A stretch of 27,546 bases of DNA from the NCBI GenBank assembly GCA_003427395.1, contig BFEA01000020.1, forward strand, positions 3,236,713 to 3,264,258. Direction: 5' to 3'. The notes beneath the pieces were generated by a model. That model was not told the origin of the DNA. It did not search any database and was given only the letters and a program-made list of their open reading frames with translations. Shown here one piece after another: positions 1 through 8,538 of the stretch (positions are counted from its first letter, which is position 1; each line of letters starts with the position of its first letter). Source of the stretch: Chara braunii. Its lineage: Eukaryota; Streptophyta; Charophyceae; Charales; Characeae. The position numbers were made by a program, and so were the translations under genes.

Positions 1-52
1 GTGACATACGACTGTGACGAAACGGTCTGCGCACAGTGAGGTAACACGGCCA

Positions 53-159
53 GCCCACGGGAACCGGTTTGCCCATTGGGAAAGCAGCCTTCCCAAACGG
101 GCAAACCGGTTCCCGTGGGCTAGTCTGCTTTCCCAACGGGCAAACCGGTTCCCGTGGGC
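53..159. repeat. 35-bp inverted repeat with extra internal copy
   Basis: Positions 53-87 are the reverse complement of 125-159 with one mismatch. A third arm at 99-120 is a perfect 22-bp reverse complement of 53-74. The shared core is GGGCAAACCGGTTCCCGTGG. The segment can therefore fold in two alternative ways. There is no coding signal; the short frames across it are by-products of the repeat. It lies next to a second hairpin at 174-299, so both may belong to one foldback element, but that is inference. Confidence 0.85.
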
Positions 160-173
160 AAAGGCAAACCGGT

Positions 174-299
174 TGTAACATCTGGGTCGTCGGGACCTTT
201 CGGATTGACGATCCCGAGCGGCGCGCAGTTTTTAGATCTGAAGACTGCGCGCCGATCAGGACCGTCAATCCGAAAGGTCCCGACGGCCCAGATGTTACA
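174..299. repeat. Foldback hairpin, MITE-like, copy 1
   Basis: Arms 174-210 and 263-299 are 37 bp with a single mismatch and begin and end with TGTAACA/TGTTACA. An inner stem (GGCGCGCAGT and ACTGCGCGCC) flanks an AGATCT centre. The tail 280-409 resembles 6375-6492, both ending in ATAGTGTAGGGAT, so this is a dispersed family. No transposase is visible. A non-autonomous foldback or MITE-type element is the most economical reading, but no target-site duplication was established. Confidence 0.75.
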
Positions 300-409
300 T
301 TTGTTACATCGCACAATTGATCTGGGCCGTGGGCCGGTAGGACCGACGACGGCCCAGATCGGCGATTTGTTACATACTGCGGGATTAGCAATTTCTATAG
401 TGTAGGGAT
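300..409 (+). repeat. Tail of foldback family, copy 1
   Basis: Contains a smaller inverted pair, GATCTGGGCCGTGGGCCGG (about 319-337) against CCGACGACGGCCCAGATC. It ends in TATAGTGTAGGGATT. The same order of words recurs at 6375-6492 in the same orientation. TTGTTACAT words recur between the stems, which suggests the element grew by internal duplication. No gene is seen. Confidence 0.65.
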
Positions 410-602
410 TGGGTTCAATCCCCGTTGGCCTCATGTACCTTCCTGGGCAAGCTTGGCGCCAGATACATAGAGAAAGACCGGCAGGGAGGCACGTCCTTTT
501 TCCCCAAGCTGTGGAGTTGCGGCGGAGGAGCGGGGAGAGTGAAGAATGGGGGGAAGAGGGCGGAGGAGGGCAGCAGGAGCAGAGAAGTCATGGGGGATGA
601 GC
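410..602. other. Unrecognised purine-rich spacer
   Basis: Single-copy-looking sequence that becomes G/A-rich (GGCGGAGGAGGGCAGCAGGA) before the CT array begins. The two short open frames here have no recognisable domain. The GGAGGAGCAG-type composition resembles 4900-5015 and may be a degenerate relative of that tract. Confidence 0.4.
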
Positions 603-616
603 CGGGTAGTTAGTTT

Positions 617-667
<51 letters not shown>

Positions 668-1647
668 CTGCTGCGTGCTGTTTTTCCATGTTTTTTTTTA
701 AATAAAGATCTCCCGATGGTCAACGGGTCAGATATCAAACTGATCAGAACTAATACTACACTTGATCGTCATCGTCGTCGTTTTGGGGGGCAGGATTGTT
801 AGTTTCGGGTGTCTCTCTCTCTCTCTCTCTCTCTCAGGTTCGCACGCACATGCGTGCGCCGTTGTTCAAACTGATAGGAACAGATACTGTACTTTATCGT
901 CATCGTCACCGTCGTGCAGCAGAGCAGCGGAGAGTGGCAGACACTTGATCGTCACCGTCGTCGTCATTTTGGGGGACGGGGTAGTTAGTTTGGGGTCTCT
1001 CTCTCTCTCTCTCTCTCGATCTTCTGCATGCTGTTTTTCCATGTTTTTTTTTTAAATAAAGATCTCCCGATGGTCCACGGGTCAGATATCAAACTGATCA
1101 GAACTAACACTACACTTGACCGTCGTCATTTTGGGGGGCAGGATTGTTAGTTTCGGGTGTGTCTCTCTCTCTCTCTCTCTCAGGTTCGCGCGCACGTGCG
1201 TGCGCCGTTGTTCAAACTGATAGGAACAGATACGTTACTTGATCGTCATCGTCACCGTCGTGCAGCAGAGCAGCGGAGAGTGGCAGACACTTGATCGTCA
1301 TCGTCGTCGTCATTTTGGGGGACGGGGTAGTTAGTTTGGGGTCTCTCTCTGTGTGTGTGTGTGTGTGTGTGTTGCCCTGCCGTGCGTGCACCCGCACTGT
1401 TTTTCCACCTTAAAAAAAAAAAAAAAAAAAGATCTCCCAATGATTTACAGGTCAGATATCAAACTAATCGGAAGAGATACCACACTTGATCGTCATCGTC
1501 GTCATTGTTTTGGGGGGGCAGGGTACTTAGTGTGGTTAGTTTGGGTTGTCTCTCCTTTTATCTTGTGCGCAGGCGCCCATTTTCAAACCGATTGCAACAG
1601 ATACTACATCGTCGTCGTCATTTTGGGGGCCGGGGCAGTTAGTTTGG

Positions 1648-1689
<42 letters not shown>

Positions 1690-2302
1690 CCCCTCCCTCT
1701 AACTCCCTCTTGTGCGCGGGCACGTGCTCGCGCCGTTTTCAAACGGATCGGAGCAGATGCTGCACTTAATCTTCAACTCGTCATTTTTGGGGGCGGGGCG
1801 GGGTTACTTAGTTTGGGCTCTCTCTCTCTCTCTCCCCCCTCTTGTGCATGCCCACGTGTGCGTGCCGTTTTTCAAACGAATCGGAACAGATACTGTACTT
1901 AATGGTCATCGTCATCGTCATTTTTGGGTGCGGGGTAGTTAGTTAGTTTGGGGTCTCTCTCTCTCTCTCTGTGGTGTGCGCGCACTTCCCCGCGCCGTTT
2001 TTCCATACTTTTTTTTTTTTCTTTCAAAGAACTCCCAATGGTCCACGGGTCAGATATCAAACTGATTGGAAAAGGACTACTACAATTGATCGTCGTCATC
2101 GTTTTGGGTCGCAGGGTAGTTAGGTTGGGGTGTCTCTCTCTCTCTCCCCCTCTCTCTCTCTCTGGTGCGCACGTCCATCTCCCATGTTTTTTTTTAAAAG
2201 AACTCCTGATGCTCCACCGGTCAGATATCACACTGATCGGAACAGATACTACACTTTGTCGTATCGTCATCCTCGTTTTGGGGGGCGGGGTATTTAGTTT
2301 GG

Positions 2303-2347
<45 letters not shown>

Positions 2348-2642
2348 CGCTTGGCTGCGCGCACGCACTCCTGATGGTTCAGATATCAAACTGATTGGAA
2401 AAGGACTACTACAATTGATCGCCGTCATCCTTTTGGGTAGCAGGGTAGTTAGGTTGGGGTGTCGCTCTCTCTCCCTCTCTCTCTCTCTCTCTGGTGCGCA
2501 CGTCCATTTCCCATGTTTTGTTTTTTTAAAGAACTCCTGATGGTCCACCGGTCAGATATCACACTGACCGGAACAGACACTACACTTCGTCGTCATCGTC
2601 ATCGTCGTTTTGGGGGGCGGGGTATTTAGTTTGGGGTCTCTT

Positions 2643-2722
<80 letters not shown>

Positions 2723-3056
2723 CTCTGCTGCGCGCGCGCACTCCCGATGGTCCACGGGTCAGATATCAAACTGATCGGAACAGATACTACACTTTATCCT
2801 CGTTGTCGTTGTGGTTTTGGGGGGCGGTGAAACTCTCTCTCTCTCTCTCTCTCTTTGTGTGTGTGTGTGTGTGTGTGTGTGTCTGTCTGTCTCTCTGGTG
2901 CACGCACCACCTTTTCATTTTTTTTTAAAGAACTCCCAATGGTTCGCGGGTCAGATATCCAACTGATCGCAACAGATACTACACTTGATCGTTATCGTCG
3001 TCGTCGTAGTTTTGGGGGCCGGGGTAGTTAGTTTGGGCTCTCTCTCTCTCTCTCCC
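603..3056 (+). repeat. Microsatellite-cored composite tandem array, block 1
   Basis: About 15 units follow one another, each with the same parts in order: TGGTCCACGGGTCAGATATC, AAACTGATCGGAACAGATAC, TACACTTGATCGTCATCGTC, a G-run ending GGGGTAGTTAGTTTGGGGTC, a (CT)n tract of varied length, then a GC-rich GCGCACGCACGTGCGTGCGC-type linker and a T-run. GTTAGTTTGGGG-type anchors occur near 607, 797, 979, 1139, 1325, 1521, 1633, 1801, 1932, 2115, 2287, 2443, 2620, 2823 (degenerate) and 3020. Higher-order copies are visible: 707-1010 is repeated at 1061-1350 (period about 354), and 2051-2290 at 2380-2630 (period about 329). Some units replace or extend (CT)n with (GT)n (about 1350-1371, 2689-2720, 2857-2882). 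The long Leu-Ser and Arg-Glu frames are microsatellite translation, not genes. Confidence 0.9.
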
Positions 3057-3320
3057 TTTTACACCACTTAACAACAACAGATGGGGGATCATCCTTCTCC
3101 CGTTTGCCCTCCTGCTGCTCCTCCCACTCTTCCTCCTCCCACTGCTGCTCCTGCTCTCCCCCCCCCCCCCACACCAATTTCCAAATCCCCGTCCCGCTGC
3201 TGCAACACACGTCCCACTGCCGCACCGCTTAACAACAACAGATGGTGGATCGTCCTCCTCCCGTTCGCCCTCCTCCTGCTCCTCCCGTTCTTCCTCCTCC
3301 TGCGGTGTAAAAGGGAGGAC
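3057..3320. repeat. Pyrimidine-rich arm with two AACAACAACAGATG repeats
   Basis: Two direct copies of a roughly 35-bp motif (CACTTAACAACAACAGATGG then GGATCATCC or GGATCGTCC) begin at 3057 and about 3223, each followed by CTCCTCC-rich sequence. The reverse complement of this motif appears at 3658-3694, 4758-4795 and 5021-5060, each preceded by GGAGGA-rich DNA. The block is thus an inverted counterpart of the purine-rich region downstream. No gene is seen. Confidence 0.8.
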
Positions 3321-3387
3321 GAGAGAGAGAGAGAGAGAGAGAGAGCAACGCACCGGCCAACAGGAAAGTCTCCAACCCCACGACTGG

Positions 3388-3545
3388 CATCATGCTACTT
3401 CCATGTATAGGATGAGTACATTGACTGAATCTTGCGCTACAACATCGAAATATACACTGCATGTACACTACCACAGGCAGTGCATATTTCCATGTTCTAG
3501 CGGTAGATTCATTCGATTTTGCTCACCCTATCGATGAAAGTACCC
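3388..3545. repeat. Head-to-head pair of 'CATGGAAATATACACTGC' family repeats
   Basis: 3393-3462 carries the family in the forward sense (TACTTCCATGTATAGGATGA then CGAAATATACACTGCATG). 3477-3543 carries it in the reverse sense (GCAGTGCATATTTCCATG then CACCCTATCGATGAAAGTA). Together they form an imperfect palindrome of about 150 bp. The same roughly 65-bp family is amplified at 19255-20230 and has copies near 4480-4582. Flanking (GA)n at 3321-3345 and (CT)n at 3546-3560 show that the family sits beside dinucleotide tracts. Confidence 0.8.
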
Positions 3546-3574
3546 TCTCTCTCTCTCTCACACACACACACACA

Positions 3575-3707
3575 TGTAGCAGGAGCGGCAGCGGGAGGAA
3601 GACCCGGGGCGGAAGGAGGAAGAGCAGGAGCAGCAGCAGGAGGGGGACCTGGACAAGGACGATCCATCATCTGTTGTTCTAAGCGGTGTGAAACGGAGGG
3701 CGCGCGG

Positions 3708-3762
<55 letters not shown>

Positions 3763-5083
3763 GCCATCCGCACAGACTGCCGATGGGTGAGGGCGCGGTA
3801 TGCGGGACGTGCGGGAGGAGCGGGCGGAGGAAGGGGGAAAGAGCAGGAGCAGCGGGAGGAGGAAGACCTGTCAGGGCAGGGAGGTCGCAATCGGGGGAAG
3901 TAGAGGTTGGGATGTAGAAATGGGGCCCGAGAGGGAAGTCGGGATCGGGAGACATAGGTGGGGATCCATGGGGGAAAGTGGGGGGAAGGCCAGCCGGGAT
4001 GGGGAGGGAAGTCGCCGGACGAAGGTTGGGGGAGGGAGGTCGGAGCAGGCAGTCGGGATCGGGGGAGAGGTGGGGATCGATGGAGAAAAGTCGAGATTGG
4101 CAGAGAGGTGGGGATCGGGAAGTGGGGGGAGGGACACTGGGATTTGGAAGAAAGGTGAAGGGAGGTCGGCTGAGCGAGGTAGGCAAAGGGAAATCAGTAG
4201 GGACTCGAAGTAGGGAGGTCATGAGGGAGGAGAGTCGGGATGGGAAGGGAGGTCGTGGGAGGGGGGTCAGTGCAGGGAGGGAAGTCAGGATGGGAAGTGG
4301 GGTCGGGGTCGGGGGGTCGGGGGAGGGGGTTCGGGGAATGGACGTCGGTGGAGAGAAGTCCAGACAGGGAAGTCATGGGAAGTCGAGATGGGGAGGGAAG
4401 TCAAAGGGACGTCGGCGGAGGGAAGTCGGTGGAAAGAAGTCGCGGCGATGGAGAGGGGAAAAGGAGGTGGCGAAGCGGTGTATATTTCCGTCACAAACAA
4501 CAAGAAGAAAAAAAGTGTGGCGGTGTACATTTCCATGTTCTAGCGGGAGACCGACATTCGTTCCATTTTGCTCATCCTATCGAGAGAGAGAGAGAGAGAG
4601 AGAGAAAGCAAGAGAGCCCAAAAAAAGACACATTGGTGTTCTTTTCTTATATTAACTATTTAATTTCATTTTATTTGATTTTTTTCTGCATGATGGAGAG
4701 AGAGAGAGAGAGAGGCACGGCCTGCGGGAGGAACAGCAGGAGGGGGAGCAGGAGAAGGACGATCCATCATCTGTTGTTGTTAAGCGGTGTGAAAGGGAGG
4801 ACGCCCGCACATGCACGAGAGACACAGAGAGAGAGAGAGGTGCAACCCGTGGGATGAGCCAGACGAGCGGGGGGAGTGGGAGAGGAGGGAAGAGGGGGAG
4901 GAGAAGGGGGAGGACGGGCAGCACGAGGAGGAATAGCGGGAGGAGCAGCAGGAGGGGGAGCAGGAGGAGCAGCAGGAGGAGGAAGGGCGGGAGGAGCAGC
5001 AGGAGGGGGAGCGGGAGAAGGACGATCCATCATCTGTTGTTGTTCAACGATGTCAAAGGGAGACACAGAGAGAGAGAGAGAGA
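3575..5083. repeat. Purine-rich low-complexity region
   Basis: The + strand is almost entirely G/A, with (GA)n tracts (about 3711-3758, 4584-4604, 4695-4713). A degenerate GGGAAGTCGGGATCGGG-like minisatellite spans about 3880-4450, and a GGAGGAGCAGCAGGAGG minisatellite about 4920-5020. Reverse copies of the AACAACAACAGATG motif lie at 3658-3694, 4758-4795 and 5021-5060. A short AT-rich island lies at 4640-4690. Long Gly/Arg/Ser and Pro/Leu/Ser frames on both strands mirror each other exactly as simple sequence would, so no gene is called. Confidence 0.8.
4299..4329 (+). other. Strong potential G-quadruplex tract
   Basis: Five G-runs of 4, 4, 6, 5 and 5 bases are separated by loops of only TC, TC, TC and A. 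This satisfies the usual G4 pattern of four runs of at least three G with short loops. It is seen directly in the sequence; whether it folds in vivo is unknown. It lies inside the purine-rich minisatellite and is not next to any supported gene. Confidence 0.7.
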
Positions 5084-5335
5084 GTGAGTTGGAATGGCCT
5101 TTTGGAGAGACATGTTTGTGTTATGCCTCTGTCAGGTGCGTGTGCAAATTTGCTCGGCCTTTTGCAATTGTACCTACCAAAACTTGGCGACTGCCGGCCC
5201 ATTTTGGGAAGTTGGGCAGCGTCTACTAGGGGTATATTGCAAAGATGGGGTCCAACTGATGGCTGGGGTGTTTCACAAGGTTTTTGCCATCGTCCTACGC
5301 CGCAGTGTAGCTCAGGCGGGTCCACTTGTTTATAT
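5084..5335. other. Unique-looking island between repeat blocks
   Basis: This 250-bp stretch has mixed base composition, unlike its repetitive neighbours, and is open on both strands (+ from 5094, - down from 5349). Neither translation has a domain I recognise. It ends in TTTATATAAAAAACC (about 5330) just before the next array unit starts. It could be an old exon, a transposon fragment or unique spacer. Confidence 0.3.
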
Positions 5336-5339
5336 AAAA

Positions 5340-5850
5340 AACCTCCCAATGGCCCATGGGTCAGATATCAAGGTGATCGGAACAGATACTACACTTGATT
5401 GTCATCATCGTCGTCGTTTTTTTTCTTTTGGGGGGGGGGGGGGGGGAAACTTGATCGTCATCGTCGTCATCGTTTCGGGGGGGAGGGTAATTAGTTTGGG
5501 GTCTCTCTCTCTCTCTCTCTGGTAGGCGCGCAAGTGCACACCTCGTTTTTCAAACTGATCGGAAGGGGCGGGGTAGTTAGTTTGGGGTCTCTCTCTCTCT
5601 CTCTCTCTCTCTGGTAGGCGCGCAAGTGCGCACATCGTTTTTCAAACTGATCAGAACAGATACCTCACTTGATCGTCAACGTCGGCCTCGTTTTGGGGAG
5701 TCGGTTAGTTAGTTAGGGTCTCTCTCTCTCCCTCCCTCTCTCCCTCTCTGATCGGAACAGATACTACACTTGATCCGCGTTGTCGTTTTGGGGGGCGAAG
5801 CAGTTAGCTTCGTCTCTCTCTCTCTCTCTCTCTCTCTGAGGGAAAGCAGA
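5340..5850 (+). repeat. Microsatellite-cored composite tandem array, block 2
   Basis: Four to five more units of the array at 603-3056 in the same orientation: ATGGCCCATGGGTCAGATAT near 5349, then TTAGTTTGGGGTCTCTCT-type anchors near 5489, 5575, 5704 and a degenerate one near 5801. A 17-base G-run (5430-5446) directly follows a T-rich tract. The intervening 3057-5335 may have been inserted into, or expanded within, a formerly continuous array. Confidence 0.88.
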
Positions 5851-6287
5851 AGGGGGGATGGGCGGCAGAGGAGTCGAGAGTGGCAGAGATTGCAGGACAC
5901 GCGGAGTAGGAGCGGTGGAGAGTGGAGGGGCGGCAGAAGTCAGGGGGGGAGGGCGGAGGAAGCAGGGAGAGATGCAGAACATTGAACAGCCAACCACAAA
6001 CTTCGACCTGTGTCCGCCATCTTCGACCGGCGTTCATGCATCATTGATGCAGAACTCCGAACGGCCAACCACAGTCGAGAAAGAGAGGGAGGGAGAGAGA
6101 GAGAGAGAGAGAGAGAGCTTCACAACCGGGCACACGGCACACTTCACTACAACAGCAGAAGCATGTCAACACCGAATACACGGACCGAGAGCGCTGCACG
6201 ACAACAGCCAGTGCAACGGGAAAGTTGGGTTGGCCCAACGTCGTGAACTCCGGAAGTACCCCACGGCACTCGGCACATCTATCTGAG
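5851..6287. other. Purine-rich tail and unrecognised sequence
   Basis: Begins as G/A-rich DNA and contains a (GA)n tract at about 6087-6117. A short imperfect duplication has GCAGAACATTGAACAGCCAA near 5971 and GCAGAACTCCGAACGGCCAA near 6049, each followed by CCACA. No domain-bearing frame was recognised on either strand. Confidence 0.4.
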
Positions 6288-6492
6288 CCGTCAGTCCAAA
6301 CCGACGGCCTGGATCTCCACACGGTCCTAAGATCTTAAGACCGCATCTATCCAGGCCATTGGTCTGGTAGGACCCGACGGCCCAGATGGCAGATTTGTTA
6401 CATGGTTCGGTCGATCTGGGTCGTGGGCCGGTTGGACCGACGACGGCCAGTATTTCAGATTTGTCATGTTAGCGATTTTAATAGTGTAGGGA
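6288..6492 (+). repeat. Foldback repeat family, copy 2
   Basis: An inner near-perfect palindrome at 6322-6343 has centre AAGATCTT. It is flanked by CGGCCTGGAT (6305-6314) and ATCCAGGCC (6349-6357). The tail 6375-6492 repeats the order of words seen at 280-409: CGACGGCCCAGATG, TTTGTTACAT, GATCTGGGTCGTGGGCCGG, GACCGACGACGG, and the terminal ATAGTGTAGGGAT. Both copies point the same way and bracket the microsatellite block. Confidence 0.75.
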
Positions 6493-6547
6493 TAACATCA
6501 AGACTTCATACCAGAAAAAAAGCCCGCCAGAATGTCTGTGATACGCA

Positions 6548-6748
6548 GCATGTGTAGGGAAGCAGAAGCACTACTGGGTATTGCATTGTGCACCCCTACC
6601 AAGCCATATCCTCAAGAGGGGCACAGCCCATGTGAATCTCAACAGCTTGCATGCGTAGGGAAGCAGAAGCACTACTGGGTATTGCATTGTGCATCCCTAC
6701 CAAGCCGTATCCTCAGAGGGGCACAGCCCATGTTAATCTCAGCAGCTA
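6548..6748 (+). repeat. 101-bp tandem duplication
   Basis: 6548-6648 and 6649-6748 are near-identical. Each copy starts with a GCATG.GTAGGGAAGCAGAA-like segment and ends near a CACAGCCCATGT..ATCTCA..AGC-like segment. Differences are a handful of substitutions and one 1-bp indel, suggesting a fairly recent event. A related CAGCCCATGGGGATCTCACT word occurs near 16526. No gene was identified; the open frame through the pair has no recognised domain. Confidence 0.85.
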
Positions 6749-7165
6749 GGAGTCCGAAACTACCATCTTAACCCCAGGGCATTCTATTCAGCCTTCCCTA
6801 CAAACACCATATATATTTTTCTACCCAGTAAATATCAAGACAACAACCTTAGAATATTATTTTCAACACAGTTTTTCTCAAGACAACGCCCGATAGAATC
6901 ACTACATTATAACAATCGCAAATTTGAAGGCCTGTGATCAGCAGACGAACACGGCCATCCGATGTTTTGCTGCGCAACCCTCCCTATCATCACGCAGTAC
7001 CCTGCCCACGCACCAGCGCCAGTACCACACATCTACCGGGCTTGCACGCGTATGCCGGTTCCGTCGTAAATTCCCACGCCAGTGCCAGTACCACACGCGG
7101 TAGAGAACTTAGGGCTCTGGGCTTAGACGTCGTCTTCCCACTGTACTTGGATACCAGTCTCCTCC
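6749..7165. other. Unrecognised sequence
   Basis: Mixed-composition DNA with an AT-rich part (about 6800-6910) and a more GC-balanced part (6930-7165). A CCAGTGCCAGTACCACACGC-type word occurs twice (near 7012 and 7078). One short + frame (6934-7170) shows no domain. Nothing supports a gene. Confidence 0.3.
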
Positions 7166-7350
7166 ACTAAGCTCGACTTTGGCTCCTCTACTCTACTAAG
7201 CAAGACTTTGACTGTACTCTACTAAGCTCGACTCCGCTACTCTGCAGTGCTGTGCTCNACTAAGCTCGACTTTGGCTCCTCTACTCTACTAAGCAAGACT
7301 TTGACTGTACTCTACTAAGCTCGACTCCGCTACTCTGCAGTGCTGTGCTC
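7166..7350 (+). repeat. Identical 92-bp direct duplication separated by one N
   Basis: 7166-7257 and 7259-7350 appear identical base for base. The only ambiguous base in the window, an N at 7258, lies exactly between them. Each copy is itself built from ACTCTACTAAGC and CGACT words. The arrangement may be a real tandem duplication or an assembly join where two overlapping ends were not merged. Confidence 0.85.
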
Positions 7351-7538
7351 GGTGCCCGACATTGACTTTGGTTCTCTACTCCGCTACGCTTGAGTTCCGA
7401 ATTCAGCACTCTACTCTAATCTATTACTCGACGTGGACTTTGCTACGCTTGTTTGAAATCACACACGCACACACCTCTGCCCCGAACACACATTGTTGTT
7501 GCTAAGCTCTTTCACCTGCTAGAGGTTTGGCTCAGAAC

Positions 7539-7569
<31 letters not shown>

Positions 7570-7649
7570 GAGAGAGAGGACTCCAGGCTACTTGGGCTCT
7601 CAGCTTTCTACTCTACAAATACACACTCATCACTCAAACACCCACACCC
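7351..7649. other. Unrecognised sequence with small GT/GA tracts
   Basis: Contains CTCTACTCCGCTACG-type words like the preceding duplication, then (GT)n followed by (GA)n at about 7540-7577. The frames across it are low complexity or lack a known domain. Confidence 0.3.
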
Positions 7650-7781
7650 CCACATACACAAGCACTCATCACATACATAAGCGTGTAACATTTCCGAGCG
7701 TGGTTCGCCACACCACCACATACACAAGCACTCATCACATACACAAGCGTGTAACATTTCCGAGAGTGGTTCGCTCGGATT
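7650..7781 (+). repeat. 66-bp tandem duplication
   Basis: Copies start at 7650 and 7716. Each reads CCACATACACAAGCACTCAT, then CACATACA.AAGCGTGTAAC and TTTCCGAG.GTGGTTCGC. They differ at only a few positions. No gene is called; the His/Thr-rich frame through them follows from the repeat. Confidence 0.8.
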
Positions 7782-8139
7782 TGTCATCGCGATGCTCTTG
7801 CTGGAGGTGCTGGGGAGGGAAACCAACCCTTACAGGCGGGCTCTGTATCGTGAAGGTTAAAGATGCTGAGAATCCGGCTGTCCATTGCATGGAGTCTTAA
7901 ATACGACCGGCCACCATGAATGAAGGTGAGTACGTGTGTGCATGTGCTCAGTTTTCTTCCTATTCTGCTTTAAACCACCACTACCTCCAAGCCTGTTTTT
8001 GTGGACCATGAATTTCACTGCGCACCAAGATTTGCCGAGCCTGTGTCCCATTTTATTTTATTTTCTTGTACTCGTGGAAAATGAAGCAAACAAACAATGA
8101 AAAAAAACGAAAGAAAGGGAAAAAAGCAACTACGGTAGG
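7782..8139. other. Unrecognised sequence
   Basis: No domain-bearing frame. The segment TTAAACCACCACTACCTCCA near 7969 has a counterpart TTAAACCACCACTACCTTTA near 16757, so part of this stretch belongs to a dispersed repeat. Confidence 0.3.
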
Positions 8140-8538
8140 GACGTGAAAGCAGCTGGATGCAGAACATTGGGGCACATGTGAGAGTATGCTCTCCCAATGG
8201 GCGTTGCGGCCCTCAGCAAAACATGGCAGTAGGAAATTTGAAAAAAAGGAGAAAAATGCAGCAACACTTTGGACGTGAAAGCAGCTGGATACAGAACACT
8301 GGCTACATGTGAGAATCCACCCTCCCAACGGGTGTTACAGACCTCAGCAAGCACGGCACTAGGGGGGGACAGGGGAGAGGAAGGGGGGGAAAAGCAACAA
8401 CCCTTCGGGTGTGAAAGCAGCTCGATGCCCTCAGCAAAACACGGCAGTAGGGAAACAAAAAACAGAAAAAACAGTAACAACTCTTTGGACGTAAAAGAAA
8501 CTGGATACAGAATCTTGACTACACGTGAGTGGAAGGAA
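8140..8538 (+). repeat. Decaying tandem array abutting the 5' LTR
   Basis: Four units start near 8140, 8272, 8408 and 8488. The first period is 132 bp; later units are shortened by internal deletions. Shared parts are GACGTGAAAGCAGCTGGAT, CAGAACA, ACATGTGAGA and CCTCAGCAAAACACGGCAGT followed by an A-rich run. The last unit runs directly into the LTR start at 8539. Whether the array is a retrotransposon part or flanking DNA is uncertain. Confidence 0.75.

Noticed and set aside
405-428. B-box-like GGGTTCAATCCCC suggesting a tRNA or SINE
   Set aside because: No A-box at the right distance, no cloverleaf, and no tail or repeat copy typical of a SINE.
762-2928. Many long open frames rich in Leu-Ser, Arg-Glu or Thr-His
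   Set aside because: They are translations of (CT)n, (GA)n and (GT)n tracts on both strands. Stop-free frames are inevitable there and no domain is present.
3509-4857. 237-, 225- and 205-codon frames with Pro/Ser or Gly/Arg composition
   Set aside because: They overlap each other on opposite strands over a purine-rich minisatellite and match only its composition.
4767-5229. Ala/Pro- and Gly/Ala-rich repeat proteins
   Set aside because: Both strands and several frames give equally repetitive peptides from the GGAGGAGCAGCA minisatellite, so none is favoured as real.
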